The notes beneath the pieces were generated by a model. It worked only from the letters and a program-made list of their open reading frames with translations. It had not been told where the DNA came from and ran no database searches. Made by a program: the position numbers and the translations under genes. Shown here piece by piece: positions 41,318-50,324 of a stretch of 64,000 nucleotides of DNA; position 1 is the first letter of the stretch, and each line of letters opens with the position of its first letter. The stretch is from Acidimangrovimonas pyrenivorans (GTDB lineage Bacteria; Pseudomonadota; Alphaproteobacteria; Rhodobacterales; Rhodobacteraceae), in assembly GCF_042643245.1 (NCBI RefSeq), contig NZ_JBHRSK010000004.1, positions 620,001-684,000 of the forward strand, read 5' to 3'.

Positions 41318-43153
41318 TTGCCCTGCCTCACGTCCCTGACCCTCGACTTTCCGGTTCTTGCGGTCTCGGTCCTTCTGATCGGGCTGACCGCGATGCGGAT
41401 CTGGGTCTGGCGCGGGCGCCGCTTCCCCGGCAAGCAGGCCTTCAGCGCCGCCTATTACGCCATGCTGTGGTGGCTGTTCACCGCCGGCATGGAGCTCGCC
41501 TCGACCGATCTGGACTGCAAGCTGTTCTGGGCCCGCGCCGCCTGGCCCGGCATCGTGCTGCTGCCCACCGCCTGGGCGCTGTTCTTCTACGACTACGCGA
41601 TCGGCGACGAGCAGGGCGCCGACAGTGCCCGCGGCCGCCGCCGGCGGCTGGCGCTGCTGTTGACCGGCCCGGTGCTGATCGGGCTGATGGCGTTCACCGA
41701 CGGCTGGCACCACCTGTTCTACGGCGCCGCGACCCGCATGGTCATGGTCGACGGCCGGATGTCGGGCGCCTATGTCCACGGGCCGCTGTTCTATGTCGCC
41801 GTGGTCTACGACTACCTGTTCATGCTGGCCTCGATCCTGATCGGCCTGTCGGCGATCTGGCGCAGCTCGCCCGCCTTCCGGGGCTTCTTCGTCGTGCTGC
41901 TGGGCATGACGGCCGGGCCGGTCGTGGGCAACCTCGCCTATGTCCTCGGCGGCTTCACCCTGTTCGGCTTCGACCCGACGCCGTTCCTGTTCTCCATCGT
42001 CCTCGGCGCCTTCGGCTGGCTGGTGCTGAACAACCGGATGATGGATATCAGCGGCATCGCCCGCGATATCCTGTTCTACGATTCCCGCGACCCGATCCTG
42101 ATCACCGATCCGGACGAACGGCTGGTCGGCTACAATCCCGAGGCCCAGCGGGTCTTTGGCGGCGACCTGCCCGAGATCGGCACGCCGCTGGCCGAGATGG
42201 CACAGCTCGGCCCGATCCTGGCCCGCCTGCGCAATCCCGACCGCAGCCACAGCGTCGCGCCGATCCTGCGCGACGACCGCGCCTTCGATCCGCGGCTGCT
42301 GCCGATCATCAACCCGCTGGCGCCGACCCGCGCCTCGCTGGGCTGGCTCCTGAAGCTGGTCGACATCAGCGAGCAGCAGCGCGCCGCCACCTCGCTGCGC
42401 CTCGCCGCCGACCGCGCCCGCGAGGCCAGCCAGGCCAAGACCCAGTTCGTCTCGACCGTCAGCCACGAGCTGCGCACGCCGCTGACCTCGATCAAGGGGG
42501 CGCTGTCGCTGCTGAACTCGCCGATCTTCGCCGAACTCAAGCCCGAGGCCCGCCGCATCCTCCAGATCGCGGCCAGCAATTCCGACCGGCTCCATGCCCT
42601 GATCGACGACCTGCTCGACCTCAACCGGATCGAGGCCGGGGCGATGACCTTCCAGCGCGCGCCCGTCGATCTGGTCCAGCTGGTGAAGGAAGCGGCCGAG
42701 GCCAACGAGGGCTACGGCACCTCCTTCTCGGTCTCGCTGCGCCTGTCGCTGGTCGAGGGCCCGCTCTATGTCGGCGGCGATCACGGCAGGCTGCTGCAGG
42801 TGCTGGCCAATGTGCTGTCGAACGCCTTCAAGTTCTCCAAGGCGGGCGACACGGTCACCGTGACGCTCGAGCGCCGCAACGGCATGGCGCGGGTCTCGGT
42901 CCATGACGAGGGCATCGGCATTCCCGAGGGCTCGCATGACAAGGTCTTCGGCGCCTTCACCCAGCTCGATGCCTCGGATACCCGCAAGGTGAACGGCTCG
43001 GGCCTGGGCATGAGCATCACCCGCCGCATCGTCGAGATGCACGAGGGCCATATCGACTACACCAGCACGCCCGGCGAGGGCACCACCTTCTTCATCGAGC
43101 TGCCGCTGTTGAAGGAAGGCGACCAGCCGGCCGCCGCGCCGCTCGCCTCCTAG
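41318..43153 (+). CDS. Hybrid-less sensor histidine kinase with 7TM N-terminus
   Basis: Membrane sensor kinase, 611 aa from TTG 41318 (AGGA site upstream). A longer TTG reading at 41198 is unlikely. Seven hydrophobic helices (1 to about 230) resemble the His_kinase 7TM N-terminal domain. A PAS-like region (about 235-365) includes PILITDPDERLVGYNPEAQRVF. HisKA has the phospho-acceptor His383 in SHELRTPL, and HATPase follows (VLSNAFKFSKAGD; DEGIGIP; GSGLGMSITRRI). No receiver domain and no response regulator are adjacent, so its partner is unknown. It ends overlapping the convergent SDR gene by 4 bp. Confidence 0.88.
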   Translation: MPCLTSLTLDFPVLAVSVLLIGLTAMRIWVWRGRRFPGKQAFSAAYYAMLWWLFTAGMELASTDLDCKLFWARAAWPGIVLLPTAWALFFYDYAIGDEQGADSARGRRRRLALLLTGPVLIGLMAFTDGWHHLFYGAATRMVMVDGRMSGAYVHGPLFYVAVVYDYLFMLASILIGLSAIWRSSPAFRGFFVVLLGMTAGPVVGNLAYVLGGFTLFGFDPTPFLFSIVLGAFGWLVLNNRMMDISGIARDILFYDSRDPILITDPDERLVGYNPEAQRVFGGDLPEIGTPLAEMAQLGPILARLRNPDRSHSVAPILRDDRAFDPRLLPIINPLAPTRASLGWLLKLVDISEQQRAATSLRLAADRAREASQAKTQFVSTVSHELRTPLTSIKGALSLLNSPIFAELKPEARRILQIAASNSDRLHALIDDLLDLNRIEAGAMTFQRAPVDLVQLVKEAAEANEGYGTSFSVSLRLSLVEGPLYVGGDHGRLLQVLANVLSNAFKFSKAGDTVTVTLERRNGMARVSVHDEGIGIPEGSHDKVFGAFTQLDASDTRKVNGSGLGMSITRRIVEMHEGHIDYTSTPGEGTTFFIELPLLKEGDQPAAAPLAS

Positions 43154-43881
43154 TACATCGCGCTGCCGCCATTGACGCCGATCACCTGCCCGGTGACGAA
43201 ACCCGCCCCCGGCCCGGCGAGGAACAGCGCCATCGCGGCGATCTCTTCCGGTTTGCCGAAGCGCGCCAGCGGGGTGGCGAGGTCCTTGGCCAGCGCCTCG
43301 GCGCTCATGCTCTCGGGGCTGGTCATGTCGGTGGCGACCGAGCCCGGGGCGATGGCGTTGACGAGGATGTCCGGCGCCAGCTCGCGGGCGAGGCTGCGGG
43401 TCAGGCTGATGACGCCGCCCTTGGAGGCGCAGTAGCTGCCCAGCCGCTCGCGCCCGAGCAGGCCGAGGTCCGAGGCGATGGTGAGGATGCGGCCCTTCTC
43501 CATCCGCCGCGCCGCCTCGCGCGTGGTCAGGAAGGTGCCGCGCAGGTTGACGGCGATGACGCGATCGAAATCCTCGACCGAGGTCTCGGCGAACGGCGCC
43601 TCGTGCAGGATGCCGGCATTGCTGACGACGATCCCGGGCCGGCCCAGCTCGGCCTCGACCCGGTCGAAGAAGCCTATCACCTGCGCCTCGTCCGCGACAT
43701 CGGCGCTCATTTCCAGCGCCGGGGCATGGGCCTGCAACTCGGCCAGCGTGGCCCCGGCCTGCGGGTCCTGGTAGTGGCAAATGGCAACGCGGGCCCCGGC
43801 CCCGGCCAGCGCCAGCGCGATTGCCTTGCCGATGCCGCGGGCGCCGCCGGTGACGATGGCGGTCTGGCCAGCCAGCGTCAT
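43150..43881 (-). CDS. SDR-family oxidoreductase 1
   Basis: NAD(P)-dependent short-chain dehydrogenase, 243 aa. Glycine-rich TGGARGIG is at 11-18 and YxxxK is in GSYCASKGG with the upstream Ser in TIASDLG. It resembles 3-oxoacyl-ACP reductase (FabG-like) but that is a generic label. It is last in the operon and coupled to SDR 2 by an ATGA overlap. In this island it may oxidise or reduce an intermediate released by the creatininase-like hydrolase. Confidence 0.9.
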   Translation of the reverse strand: MTLAGQTAIVTGGARGIGKAIALALAGAGARVAICHYQDPQAGATLAELQAHAPALEMSADVADEAQVIGFFDRVEAELGRPGIVVSNAGILHEAPFAETSVEDFDRVIAVNLRGTFLTTREAARRMEKGRILTIASDLGLLGRERLGSYCASKGGVISLTRSLARELAPDILVNAIAPGSVATDMTSPESMSAEALAKDLATPLARFGKPEEIAAMALFLAGPGAGFVTGQVIGVNGGSAMY

Positions 43882-44642
43882 GCCATCACCTCGCCGCGGT
43901 CGATATTGATCGCCTGCCCGGTGATGTTCGCCGCCGCGTCGCTGGCGAGATAGAGGTAGAGCCCGGCCATGTCGGCAGGCTGCATCAGCCCGCCCAGCGA
44001 CTGCCCGGCGATGATCTCGTCCAGCAGCGCCTGCTCGGGCTGGCCGGTGCGCGCCGCCATCGCCCGCAGCGAGGCCATCGCCGCGTCGGTCCTGACCCAG
44101 CCGGGGCAGACCGCGTTGACGGTGATGCCGCGCGGGCCGAGCTCCTTCGACCAGGCCCGCATCAGGCCGATATTGGCGTGTTTCGAGGCGACATAGGCCG
44201 AGAACTCGGCCACCGCCGTCTTGCCCCAGATCGACGAGGTCAGGATGATCCTCCCGCCGTCACGGATGCGGGAGATCAGGGCGCGGGTGACGTTCTCGGT
44301 GCCCTTGACGTTGATGTCGATGACCCGGTCGAAATTCTCGACCGCCTCTGCCCCGCCGGTCAGCGGCGTCGGCCGCTCCAGCCCGGCATTGTTGACCAGC
44401 ACGTCCAGCGCCGCGATGTCGGCCAGCGCGGCGGACACCGCCGCCCGGTCCGAGATATCGCAGCGGATCGCGCGGACATTGCCCGGCAGGGCCTCCGCCG
44501 CCTCGGCGATGCGGTCGCTCTCGGCCAGCACGATCAGGTCGGCGCCGGCCTTGGCGAAGCCCTCGGCGACGCCGTAGCCGATGCCCCGGCTGGCGCCGGT
44601 GACGAGGACCGAGGTGCCGGAAAAATCGAAAGATGCCTTCAT
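43878..44642 (-). CDS. SDR-family oxidoreductase 2
   Basis: Second short-chain dehydrogenase, 254 aa. It starts MKASFDFSGTSVLVTGASRG, with TGASRGIG at 15-22 and the YVASK catalytic pair with SSIWGK upstream. The start codon overlaps the stop of the creatininase-like gene (TGATG), so translation is coupled. It shares little sequence with SDR 1, which suggests two sequential redox steps rather than duplicates. The C-terminus has NITGQAINIDRGEVM, the usual SDR end. Confidence 0.9.
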   Translation of the reverse strand: MKASFDFSGTSVLVTGASRGIGYGVAEGFAKAGADLIVLAESDRIAEAAEALPGNVRAIRCDISDRAAVSAALADIAALDVLVNNAGLERPTPLTGGAEAVENFDRVIDINVKGTENVTRALISRIRDGGRIILTSSIWGKTAVAEFSAYVASKHANIGLMRAWSKELGPRGITVNAVCPGWVRTDAAMASLRAMAARTGQPEQALLDEIIAGQSLGGLMQPADMAGLYLYLASDAAANITGQAINIDRGEVMA

Positions 44643-45421
44643 CAGCCCAGCTCGTAGAACTCGCGTTTCACCGCCGCCGTGATGTCGCGCCGATACTGCC
44701 CGGCGATCAGCGCCCCCTTCTCGGGCGACGCCCCCTTGGCCGAGATCAGTGACCCCTCCGGCGCCACCCAGTCGCGGCGCGGCGGCCAGACGTCGTAGCA
44801 CGGCGCGGCGGCGGCGTCATTGTCGGGCACCAGATCGAAACGCACAAGCTGCGGGTAGTAATGCATCATCAGCGCGGTCTCGAGCACCGCGGCATGTTCC
44901 AGCTCGATCCCCGGATAGCCCTCGGGGAAAACCTGGCCCAGCGTCTCCTCGGTCAGGAACTCCCAATGCTGCAGGCACATGACACGCAGGCCGGTAGGAC
45001 CGACCTCGCGCATCGCCAGGTCGATGCCTTCATTCAGGAACCACAGGTTCTCGTAATTGCCGTCGAGGACGCAGATCCGCCGGGCGCCGTGCCGCACCAG
45101 TTCGCGGATGATGTCGCGGACGATATGGCTCAGCGTCTGGCCGTCGAGCCCGGTCGAGCCGGGAAAGAACGGCCCGCCGGCCGAGCGGGTCATCGACTTG
45201 TAGCCATAGGTGACAGGCGCGGCGACGACGCCGCCGACTTCCTCGGCGATGTCGCGGGCGATGGCGGTGGGCAGCAGGTGGTCGACGCCCATCGGCAGGT
45301 GCGGCCCGTGCTGTTCCAGCGCCCCGGTCGGCAGGAACACCACCGGGTTGTCCTTCAGCGCCGCGGCATATTCCGGCCAGGTCATCTCGGCCATCAGCAC
45401 CGATTTCAGCTCGTCCTTCAT
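44642..45421 (-). CDS. Creatininase-family amidohydrolase
   Basis: 259 aa, colinear with Pseudomonas creatininase (about 260 aa), which opens the lactam ring of creatinine. The metal residues Glu36 and His38 (LEQHGPH) and Asp47 (GVD), and Glu124 (NYENLWF), are present. The second metal-1 ligand, His120 in Pseudomonas, is Asn122 here (GNYEN instead of GHYEN). The ring-binding Trp equivalent to Trp174 appears to be Ile (GIELEH), while the Trp before it (HWEF) and the catalytic His (ELEHAAVLETALMM) remain. So the substrate may be a different cyclic amide. It is between an ABC ATPase and SDR 2. Confidence 0.88.
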   Translation of the reverse strand: MKDELKSVLMAEMTWPEYAAALKDNPVVFLPTGALEQHGPHLPMGVDHLLPTAIARDIAEEVGGVVAAPVTYGYKSMTRSAGGPFFPGSTGLDGQTLSHIVRDIIRELVRHGARRICVLDGNYENLWFLNEGIDLAMREVGPTGLRVMCLQHWEFLTEETLGQVFPEGYPGIELEHAAVLETALMMHYYPQLVRFDLVPDNDAAAAPCYDVWPPRRDWVAPEGSLISAKGASPEKGALIAGQYRRDITAAVKREFYELG

Positions 45422-46206
45422 TCCTTCGCCCCCTCTTCGCGCATCAGCCGCATGATCTTGCGTTCCAGATCGGCGTAGCCCGGCAACTGCACGAACTGCT
45501 CCTTGTCGTCATAGCGTTTGCCCTGCTTGAACGCGGGCACGATCTCTTCCTTGACCCGGCCGGGATGGGCCGAGAGGAAGATGATCCGGTCGGCGAGGAA
45601 GATCGCTTCCTCGATGTCATGGGTGACGATGACCATGCCGGTATTGGCTTCCTCGGCGACGTCGATCATCAACTCCTGCATGTGCCAGCGGGTCTCGGCG
45701 TCGAGGGCGCCGAAGGGTTCGTCCATCAGCAGCAGTTCGGGCCCGTTGGCCAGCGTCCGGGCGATGGCGACGCGCTGGCGCATGCCGCCCGACAGCTGCG
45801 TCGGATAAGCGTCGATGAATTTCGACAACCCGACCAGGCGGATGAAATGCTCGGCCTTCTCGCGCCGCTCGCGCGCCGGCACGCCGTTGATCTTCATGCC
45901 GAACTCGACATTCCTGCGCACGGTCTGCCAGTCGAAGGAGGTATAGGCCTGGAATACCATGCCGCGGTCCTGGCCCGGGCCGTGGACCTCGTGCCCGTTG
46001 AGCAGGATCTGCCCGCCGGTCGGGTCTTCCAGCCCGGCGATCATCCGCAGCACGGTCGACTTGCCGCAGCCCGAGGGGCCGAGCAACACGCAGATCTCGT
46101 TCGGCCCCATGTCGAACGACACCTTGTCGACGGCGGTCAGGCGCCTGCCGCGGCCGAGGTCGAACTCCTTCGAGACCGCGTTGAGACGGAGGACGGGATC
46201 GGTCAT
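45418..46206 (-). CDS. ABC transporter ATPase (SsuB/TauB/NrtD type)
   Basis: 262 aa from MTDPVLRLNAVSKEFDLG; the start overlaps the permease stop by one base. Walker A GPSGCGKST is at 43-51, Q-loop VFQAYTSFDWQTV, signature LSGGMRQRVAIART and Walker B LLLMDEPFGALD. It powers the taurine/nitrate-type importer of this operon. Its stop overlaps the creatininase-like start (ATGA), tying uptake to hydrolysis. Confidence 0.94.
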   Translation of the reverse strand: MTDPVLRLNAVSKEFDLGRGRRLTAVDKVSFDMGPNEICVLLGPSGCGKSTVLRMIAGLEDPTGGQILLNGHEVHGPGQDRGMVFQAYTSFDWQTVRRNVEFGMKINGVPARERREKAEHFIRLVGLSKFIDAYPTQLSGGMRQRVAIARTLANGPELLLMDEPFGALDAETRWHMQELMIDVAEEANTGMVIVTHDIEEAIFLADRIIFLSAHPGRVKEEIVPAFKQGKRYDDKEQFVQLPGYADLERKIMRLMREEGAKE

Positions 46207-47018
46207 CAGCGTTTCTCCCGCAGGTAAGGGAACAGCCAGCGGTGCAGCGCGGCGAAGAGCATGTCGAACAGCAGACCCAAGGCGCCGATGACGATGATCC
46301 CGGCCAGGATCTCGTCGGTCTTCAGGAAGCGCCGGGCGCGCATCATCATGGCGCCGATACCGGTGGTGGAGGCGACGATCTCGGCGATCACCAGGTAGGT
46401 CCAGGTGACGGCCAGCATCTGCCGCATGGCGACGACGACATCGGGCAGCACCGCCGGCAGCACGACGTTGAACACGGTGACCTTGCGGTTTGCGCCCAGC
46501 GTCAGCGCGGTCTCGATCAGTTCCTTGCGGACGTTCTTGGTGTGGTCCATCACCAGCGTGATCAGGAAGAAGATCACGCCGAGGAACAGCAGTGCCAGCT
46601 TGGGCGCCTCGCCGGTGCCGAACCACATCAGCAGGATCGGGATGAAGGAGGGCGCCGGCAGGTAGCGCCAGGCCGAGACGAAGGGGGCGAAGATCGCCTC
46701 GATCGCCGGGAAGGTGCCCATCATCACCCCCAGCGGCACGGCGACGGCGCTGGCCATGGCGAAGGCGATGACGACGCGGCCGATCGAGATGCCGACATCC
46801 GAGACGAAGCCGCGGGCGAAGAGGTCGATGATGGAGGCGAAGACCTGCTGCGGCGCCGGCACCAGCAGTTCGTTCACCAGCCCCAGCGCGGAGGCGAGGA
46901 CCCAGATGCCGAAGAACAGCACCCAGATGCCGAGCGCCGAGATCAGCGCCTGGCTGCGCGGGATCGGCTTGCGGACTTCGAGAAAGCGGCGCGGCCGGCC
47001 GCGGGATGACTTGGACAT
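46206..47018 (-). CDS. ABC transporter permease (SsuC/TauC type)
   Basis: 270-aa inner-membrane permease with five or six helices. The EAA-like cytoplasmic loop is in ALTLGANRKVTVFNVVLPAV followed by LPDVVVAMRQMLAVTW. The start at 47018 gives a basic N-terminus (KSSRGRPRRFLEVRKPIPR). It pairs with the ATPase that follows and the binding protein that precedes (63-bp gap with a strong hairpin). Confidence 0.93.
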   Translation of the reverse strand: MSKSSRGRPRRFLEVRKPIPRSQALISALGIWVLFFGIWVLASALGLVNELLVPAPQQVFASIIDLFARGFVSDVGISIGRVVIAFAMASAVAVPLGVMMGTFPAIEAIFAPFVSAWRYLPAPSFIPILLMWFGTGEAPKLALLFLGVIFFLITLVMDHTKNVRKELIETALTLGANRKVTVFNVVLPAVLPDVVVAMRQMLAVTWTYLVIAEIVASTTGIGAMMMRARRFLKTDEILAGIIVIGALGLLFDMLFAALHRWLFPYLREKR

Positions 47019-47038
47019 GAAAGCCTCGATCTGTGGAA

Positions 47039-47065
47039 GCCGGGCGCCCGCGCGGGGCGCCCGGC
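47039..47065 (-). terminator. Perfect hairpin between binding-protein and permease genes
   Basis: GCCGGGCGCCC (47039-47049) and GGGCGCCCGGC (47055-47065), 11 bp perfect. No U-run. Likely an RNA stabiliser or attenuator after the binding-protein gene, as at 12963. Confidence 0.6.
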
Positions 47066-47081
47066 CGGGACTTTGGCCGGA

Positions 47082-48170
47082 TCAGTTGTTGGCGGTGAAG
47101 GACTGGCGGTAGCCCGCCTTCACCAGGTCGCCCATCAGCGAGCAGTCGATGCCCTTGGCGGGGTCGATCTTGTTCTTCATCAGGCCGAGCTTGATCCACC
47201 ACTCGTTGGTCAGCGCGACGGTGTCGACCATCGAGCCGTTGGCCATGCCGAACGGCGGCTCGCCGTCGAGCACGCCGCAGACGCGGGCAGATTCGTCGAA
47301 GTCGAACATGTAGATGCCGCCCTCGAGGCTCTTGCCGTTGGTGCCGATGACGTAGTTGATGTCCTCTTCCGGCCATTGCAGGAACTTGGCCATCAGCTTG
47401 TTGGTCTCCTCGACGTGGCTGTGCCAGTAGCCCAGCCCGTCCCAACGCGCCTTGAGCACGGCGAGCGCGGCCTTGCGGTCCTTCTCGATGAAGTTCTTGT
47501 TCATGTAGAGCGCGTCCATGAAGATGCCGGTCTTCAGCATCGCCGGATCGGTGGTGTCGACGACGCTCTTGGCGCCCGGCTGCGCCGCCAGCACCTTCGA
47601 GATCCAGGGCTCGTACATATAGGCGGCCGACAGGTCGCCCGAGAGCATCGGGCCGACAGCCTCGTCGGCGTTCAGGTTGACCCATTCGACGTCTTTCGGG
47701 CCGATGCCCTGGCTGTCGAGCCACAGCCCCATCAGCAGCTGACCGATATAGGCCTGCGGCGCGGCGACCTTCTTGCCCTTGAGGTCCGAGACCTTGGTGT
47801 CGGGCGCCAGGATGATGTGATCGACGCCATAGGACGGGTTGAGGAAGGCGACGTTGACGACGTCGGTGCCGCGCTCGACCACCAGCGGGGTGTAATCGGC
47901 GGTGCAGCCATAGACGTCGATCTGGCCCGCGGCGAGCGCGGCATGGCCGCCCAGCGGGTCCTCGAAGATGGTGATGTTGAGATCGTAATCGCCGGTCAGG
48001 CCCTTCTCCTTCGCGACTTCAAGCATCGCGTAGCCGGGCCAGGAGACGCAGATCCCGACATTGACCGTTTCCTTGGCCGAAGCGGCCCCGGCCCCGAGGC
48101 CGGCCCCGAGACTGGCAGCAAGGCCGAACGCCAGGGCGGCGGCCGAAAAAAGAGACTTGGTAAGGCGCAT
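47082..48170 (-). CDS. ABC transporter substrate-binding protein (NMT1/taurine type)
   Basis: 362 aa. A Sec signal peptide (1 to about 32, LFSAAALAFGLAASLGAGLG) starts at 48170 with an AGGGGGA site. The mature part has NVGICVSWPGYAMLEVAKEK (ligand-lip start) and FLNPSYGVDHIILAPDTKVS. The fold is that of SsuA/TauA/NMT1 receptors for small sulfonates, pyrimidine precursors or amides. Ligand unknown; the downstream creatininase-like gene suggests a cyclic amide. Divergent from a TetR-family gene. Confidence 0.92.
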   Translation of the reverse strand: MRLTKSLFSAAALAFGLAASLGAGLGAGAASAKETVNVGICVSWPGYAMLEVAKEKGLTGDYDLNITIFEDPLGGHAALAAGQIDVYGCTADYTPLVVERGTDVVNVAFLNPSYGVDHIILAPDTKVSDLKGKKVAAPQAYIGQLLMGLWLDSQGIGPKDVEWVNLNADEAVGPMLSGDLSAAYMYEPWISKVLAAQPGAKSVVDTTDPAMLKTGIFMDALYMNKNFIEKDRKAALAVLKARWDGLGYWHSHVEETNKLMAKFLQWPEEDINYVIGTNGKSLEGGIYMFDFDESARVCGVLDGEPPFGMANGSMVDTVALTNEWWIKLGLMKNKIDPAKGIDCSLMGDLVKAGYRQSFTANN

Positions 48171-48222
48171 GTGAAATCCCCCTGAGTGGCTGTGGACTGG
48201 CAATTACTGTACGTCATCAAAT

Positions 48223-48239
48223 TTTTTATTCAATAAAAA
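48223..48239. promoter_or_regulatory. Near-symmetric AT palindrome in divergent promoter
   Basis: TTTTTATT C AATAAAAA is a perfect palindrome, 8-bp arms around one base, in an AT-rich block between the binding-protein gene (48170) and the TetR gene (48315). A plausible TetR operator. Confidence 0.55.
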
Positions 48240-48314
48240 GTTTTTCCACGCTAAGTTTGTTGGCATCTCCGCGCCGAACCGGTTAGGAGAGACCAAACCA
48301 GTCGGAGGACGCCC

Positions 48315-48941
48315 GTGTCGGGACTCAGGGAAAGACAGAAAGCCGACCGCCGAAAGCGCATCATTGCCGCAGCCCGCGCCCTGTTCGCGAAATACGGCCA
48401 TGAAAACACGACCATAGAGGCGATCGCCGAGCATGCCGGGGTGTCCGGCGTGACGGTGCACAACTACTATGGCACCAAGTCGGGCGTGCTGCTGGCGCTG
48501 GTGGCGGAAAGCGACCGCGAGCTGGTCGAGAAGCTGGGGCCGATGCTGGCAGGACACTCCGGCACGCTGACGGATCTGACCCTGCGCTTCGCCCGGATCG
48601 TCCGCGACCACGTTCTCACCGGCCTCGACAAGGGCATCTGGCGCCAGGTCATCGCCGCCTCGATCACCGACACCGAATCGCGCTTCGGCAAGTCCTACCG
48701 GGCGCTCGACCACCAGCTTTCGCTGGCGCTGGTGCGCGAGGTCGAGGCGCTGCAGGCGGCGGGCAAGGTGCCGGCCGACATCGTCGCCTACGACCTGGGC
48801 AAGGCGCTGTTCCACGTCCAGAACACGCGCTTCATCCAGTATGTCTCGTCGGAAGAGATCACCAGCGAAGAGGTCGACGCCCTGCTGCAACGCGACCTCA
48901 AGGCGCTGTTCAGCGTCGGCGCGGCGCTGCAGGCGGGCTAA
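48315..48941 (+). CDS. TetR/AcrR-family transcriptional regulator
   Basis: 208 aa from a GTG start with a GGAGGAC ribosome site. The N-terminal helix-turn-helix is typical (RIIAAARALFAKYGHENTTI, then EAIAEHAGVSGVTVHNYYGT). The C-terminal part has the acyl-type helical ligand domain. Divergent from the operon at 43150-48170 across an AT palindrome, it is the probable repressor of uptake and degradation. The inducer is unknown. Confidence 0.9.
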   Translation: MSGLRERQKADRRKRIIAAARALFAKYGHENTTIEAIAEHAGVSGVTVHNYYGTKSGVLLALVAESDRELVEKLGPMLAGHSGTLTDLTLRFARIVRDHVLTGLDKGIWRQVIAASITDTESRFGKSYRALDHQLSLALVREVEALQAAGKVPADIVAYDLGKALFHVQNTRFIQYVSSEEITSEEVDALLQRDLKALFSVGAALQAG

Positions 48942-48977
48942 GCCCCCTGCCCCTAGTCCGGCCCCTTATCCGGCCCC

Positions 48978-50324
48978 TTACCCCGCGATCCGCCGCTCGA
49001 TCCAGGCCGCCACGCGCATCAGCCGGGCATCCTCGCCCCGGCGCCCGACCAGTTGCAGCCCCAGCGGCAGCCCATTCGACGCCCGGGTCAGCGGCAGGGT
49101 GATCGCCGGCGTGCCGCAGAGCGTCCAGATGCCGTTATAGACCGCGTTGCCGGTGGTCGCGAAGCCTTCCGGCGCCGGGCCCGTGGTCGCCGGCGTCAGG
49201 ACCGCGTCGCAACGGTCGAAAATATCGTCCAGTTGCGCGTTCAGCCGCCCGCGCCAGTCCAGATCCGCCAGGTAATCCAGCGCCCGCACCGCGTTGCCGC
49301 TGTCAAGGAAGGCCGTCATCTCCTCCGACAGCAGGTCCCGGTGGCGGTCGTTGTAGCCGGCATAGTATTTCGCCATCTCGGCGGCGTTGATCCGGGTACG
49401 GACCTCGACCGCCGGTTCCAGGTCAGGCAGCGGCGGCAGGGTTTCGCAGCCCTCCAGCCCGGCGGCGAAGGCCTCGAGCTTCCCCACCATCTCCGGGTCG
49501 GCGAGATCGTATTGCGGCGGCGGCAGGAAGGCGAGCCGCGGCGCCGGCCCCTCCCCGCGCGCCGCATCATTCAGCGCCGGCACCGGCAGCGGCCGGGTCG
49601 CGCTGTCCTGCGGGTCGTGGCCGAACAGCACTTCGGCGATCAGCGCGGCATCGGCGGCCGCGCGGGCGAAGACGCCGAGCGTGTCCAGCGTATGCGATTG
49701 CAGCAGCACGCCGGTCCGCGGGATGGCGCCGAAGCTGGGCTTGAACCCGACCGCGCCGCAATAGGCGGCCGGGCGGATCACCGAGCCGCCGGTCTGGGTG
49801 CCGACGGCCAACGGCACCATGCCCGCGCCGACCGCCGCTGCCGACCCGGCCGAGGAGCCGCCCGGGCTGTGGGCGGTGTTCCACGGGTTGCGGGTCCGGC
49901 TCGGATGCAGGAAGGCCATCTCGGTCGTCACCGTCTTGCCCAGGATGACGGCCCCCGCCGCCCGCAGCCGGGCGACGATCCAGGCATCCCGCTGCGGCAC
50001 CCGGCCGGCATCGGCCGGCGTGCCGTTCTCGGTCGGCATGCCCGCGGTGTCGATGACGTCCTTCAGCCCCACCGGCAACCCGTGCAGCGGCCCCAGCGCC
50101 GCGCCGGCCGCGCGCCGCCGGTCCAGCGCCTCTGCCTGGGCCAGCGCATGATCGGCGTCGAGCCAGGCCCAGGCTTGGATCTCGGGCTCGCGCGCGGCGA
50201 TCACGGTCAGGCAGGCCGTGACCAGCTCGACCGCCGTCAGCCTCCCCTGCGCCAGCCGGTCGCGCAGCGCCACCGCCCCGGCCGCCAGCAGGTCCTCGGC
50301 CTGCGAAATCTCCATGCCCGTCAT
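48978..50324 (-). CDS. Amidase (amidase signature family, AtzE/GatA-like)
   Basis: 448 aa. The Ser-cis-Ser-Lys triad is visible: Lys88 (GLKDVID), Ser157 (PGGSSAG) and Ser181 (GTQTGGSVIRPA). The amidase-signature fold is complete to NGLPLGLQLVGRRGEDARLM. It hydrolyses an unknown amide and would be a natural partner for a creatininase-type ring-opening enzyme. It is separated from that operon by the TetR gene, so it has its own promoter. Divergent from the alpha-glucosidase gene across 155 bp. Confidence 0.9.
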   Translation of the reverse strand: MTGMEISQAEDLLAAGAVALRDRLAQGRLTAVELVTACLTVIAAREPEIQAWAWLDADHALAQAEALDRRRAAGAALGPLHGLPVGLKDVIDTAGMPTENGTPADAGRVPQRDAWIVARLRAAGAVILGKTVTTEMAFLHPSRTRNPWNTAHSPGGSSAGSAAAVGAGMVPLAVGTQTGGSVIRPAAYCGAVGFKPSFGAIPRTGVLLQSHTLDTLGVFARAAADAALIAEVLFGHDPQDSATRPLPVPALNDAARGEGPAPRLAFLPPPQYDLADPEMVGKLEAFAAGLEGCETLPPLPDLEPAVEVRTRINAAEMAKYYAGYNDRHRDLLSEEMTAFLDSGNAVRALDYLADLDWRGRLNAQLDDIFDRCDAVLTPATTGPAPEGFATTGNAVYNGIWTLCGTPAITLPLTRASNGLPLGLQLVGRRGEDARLMRVAAWIERRIAG

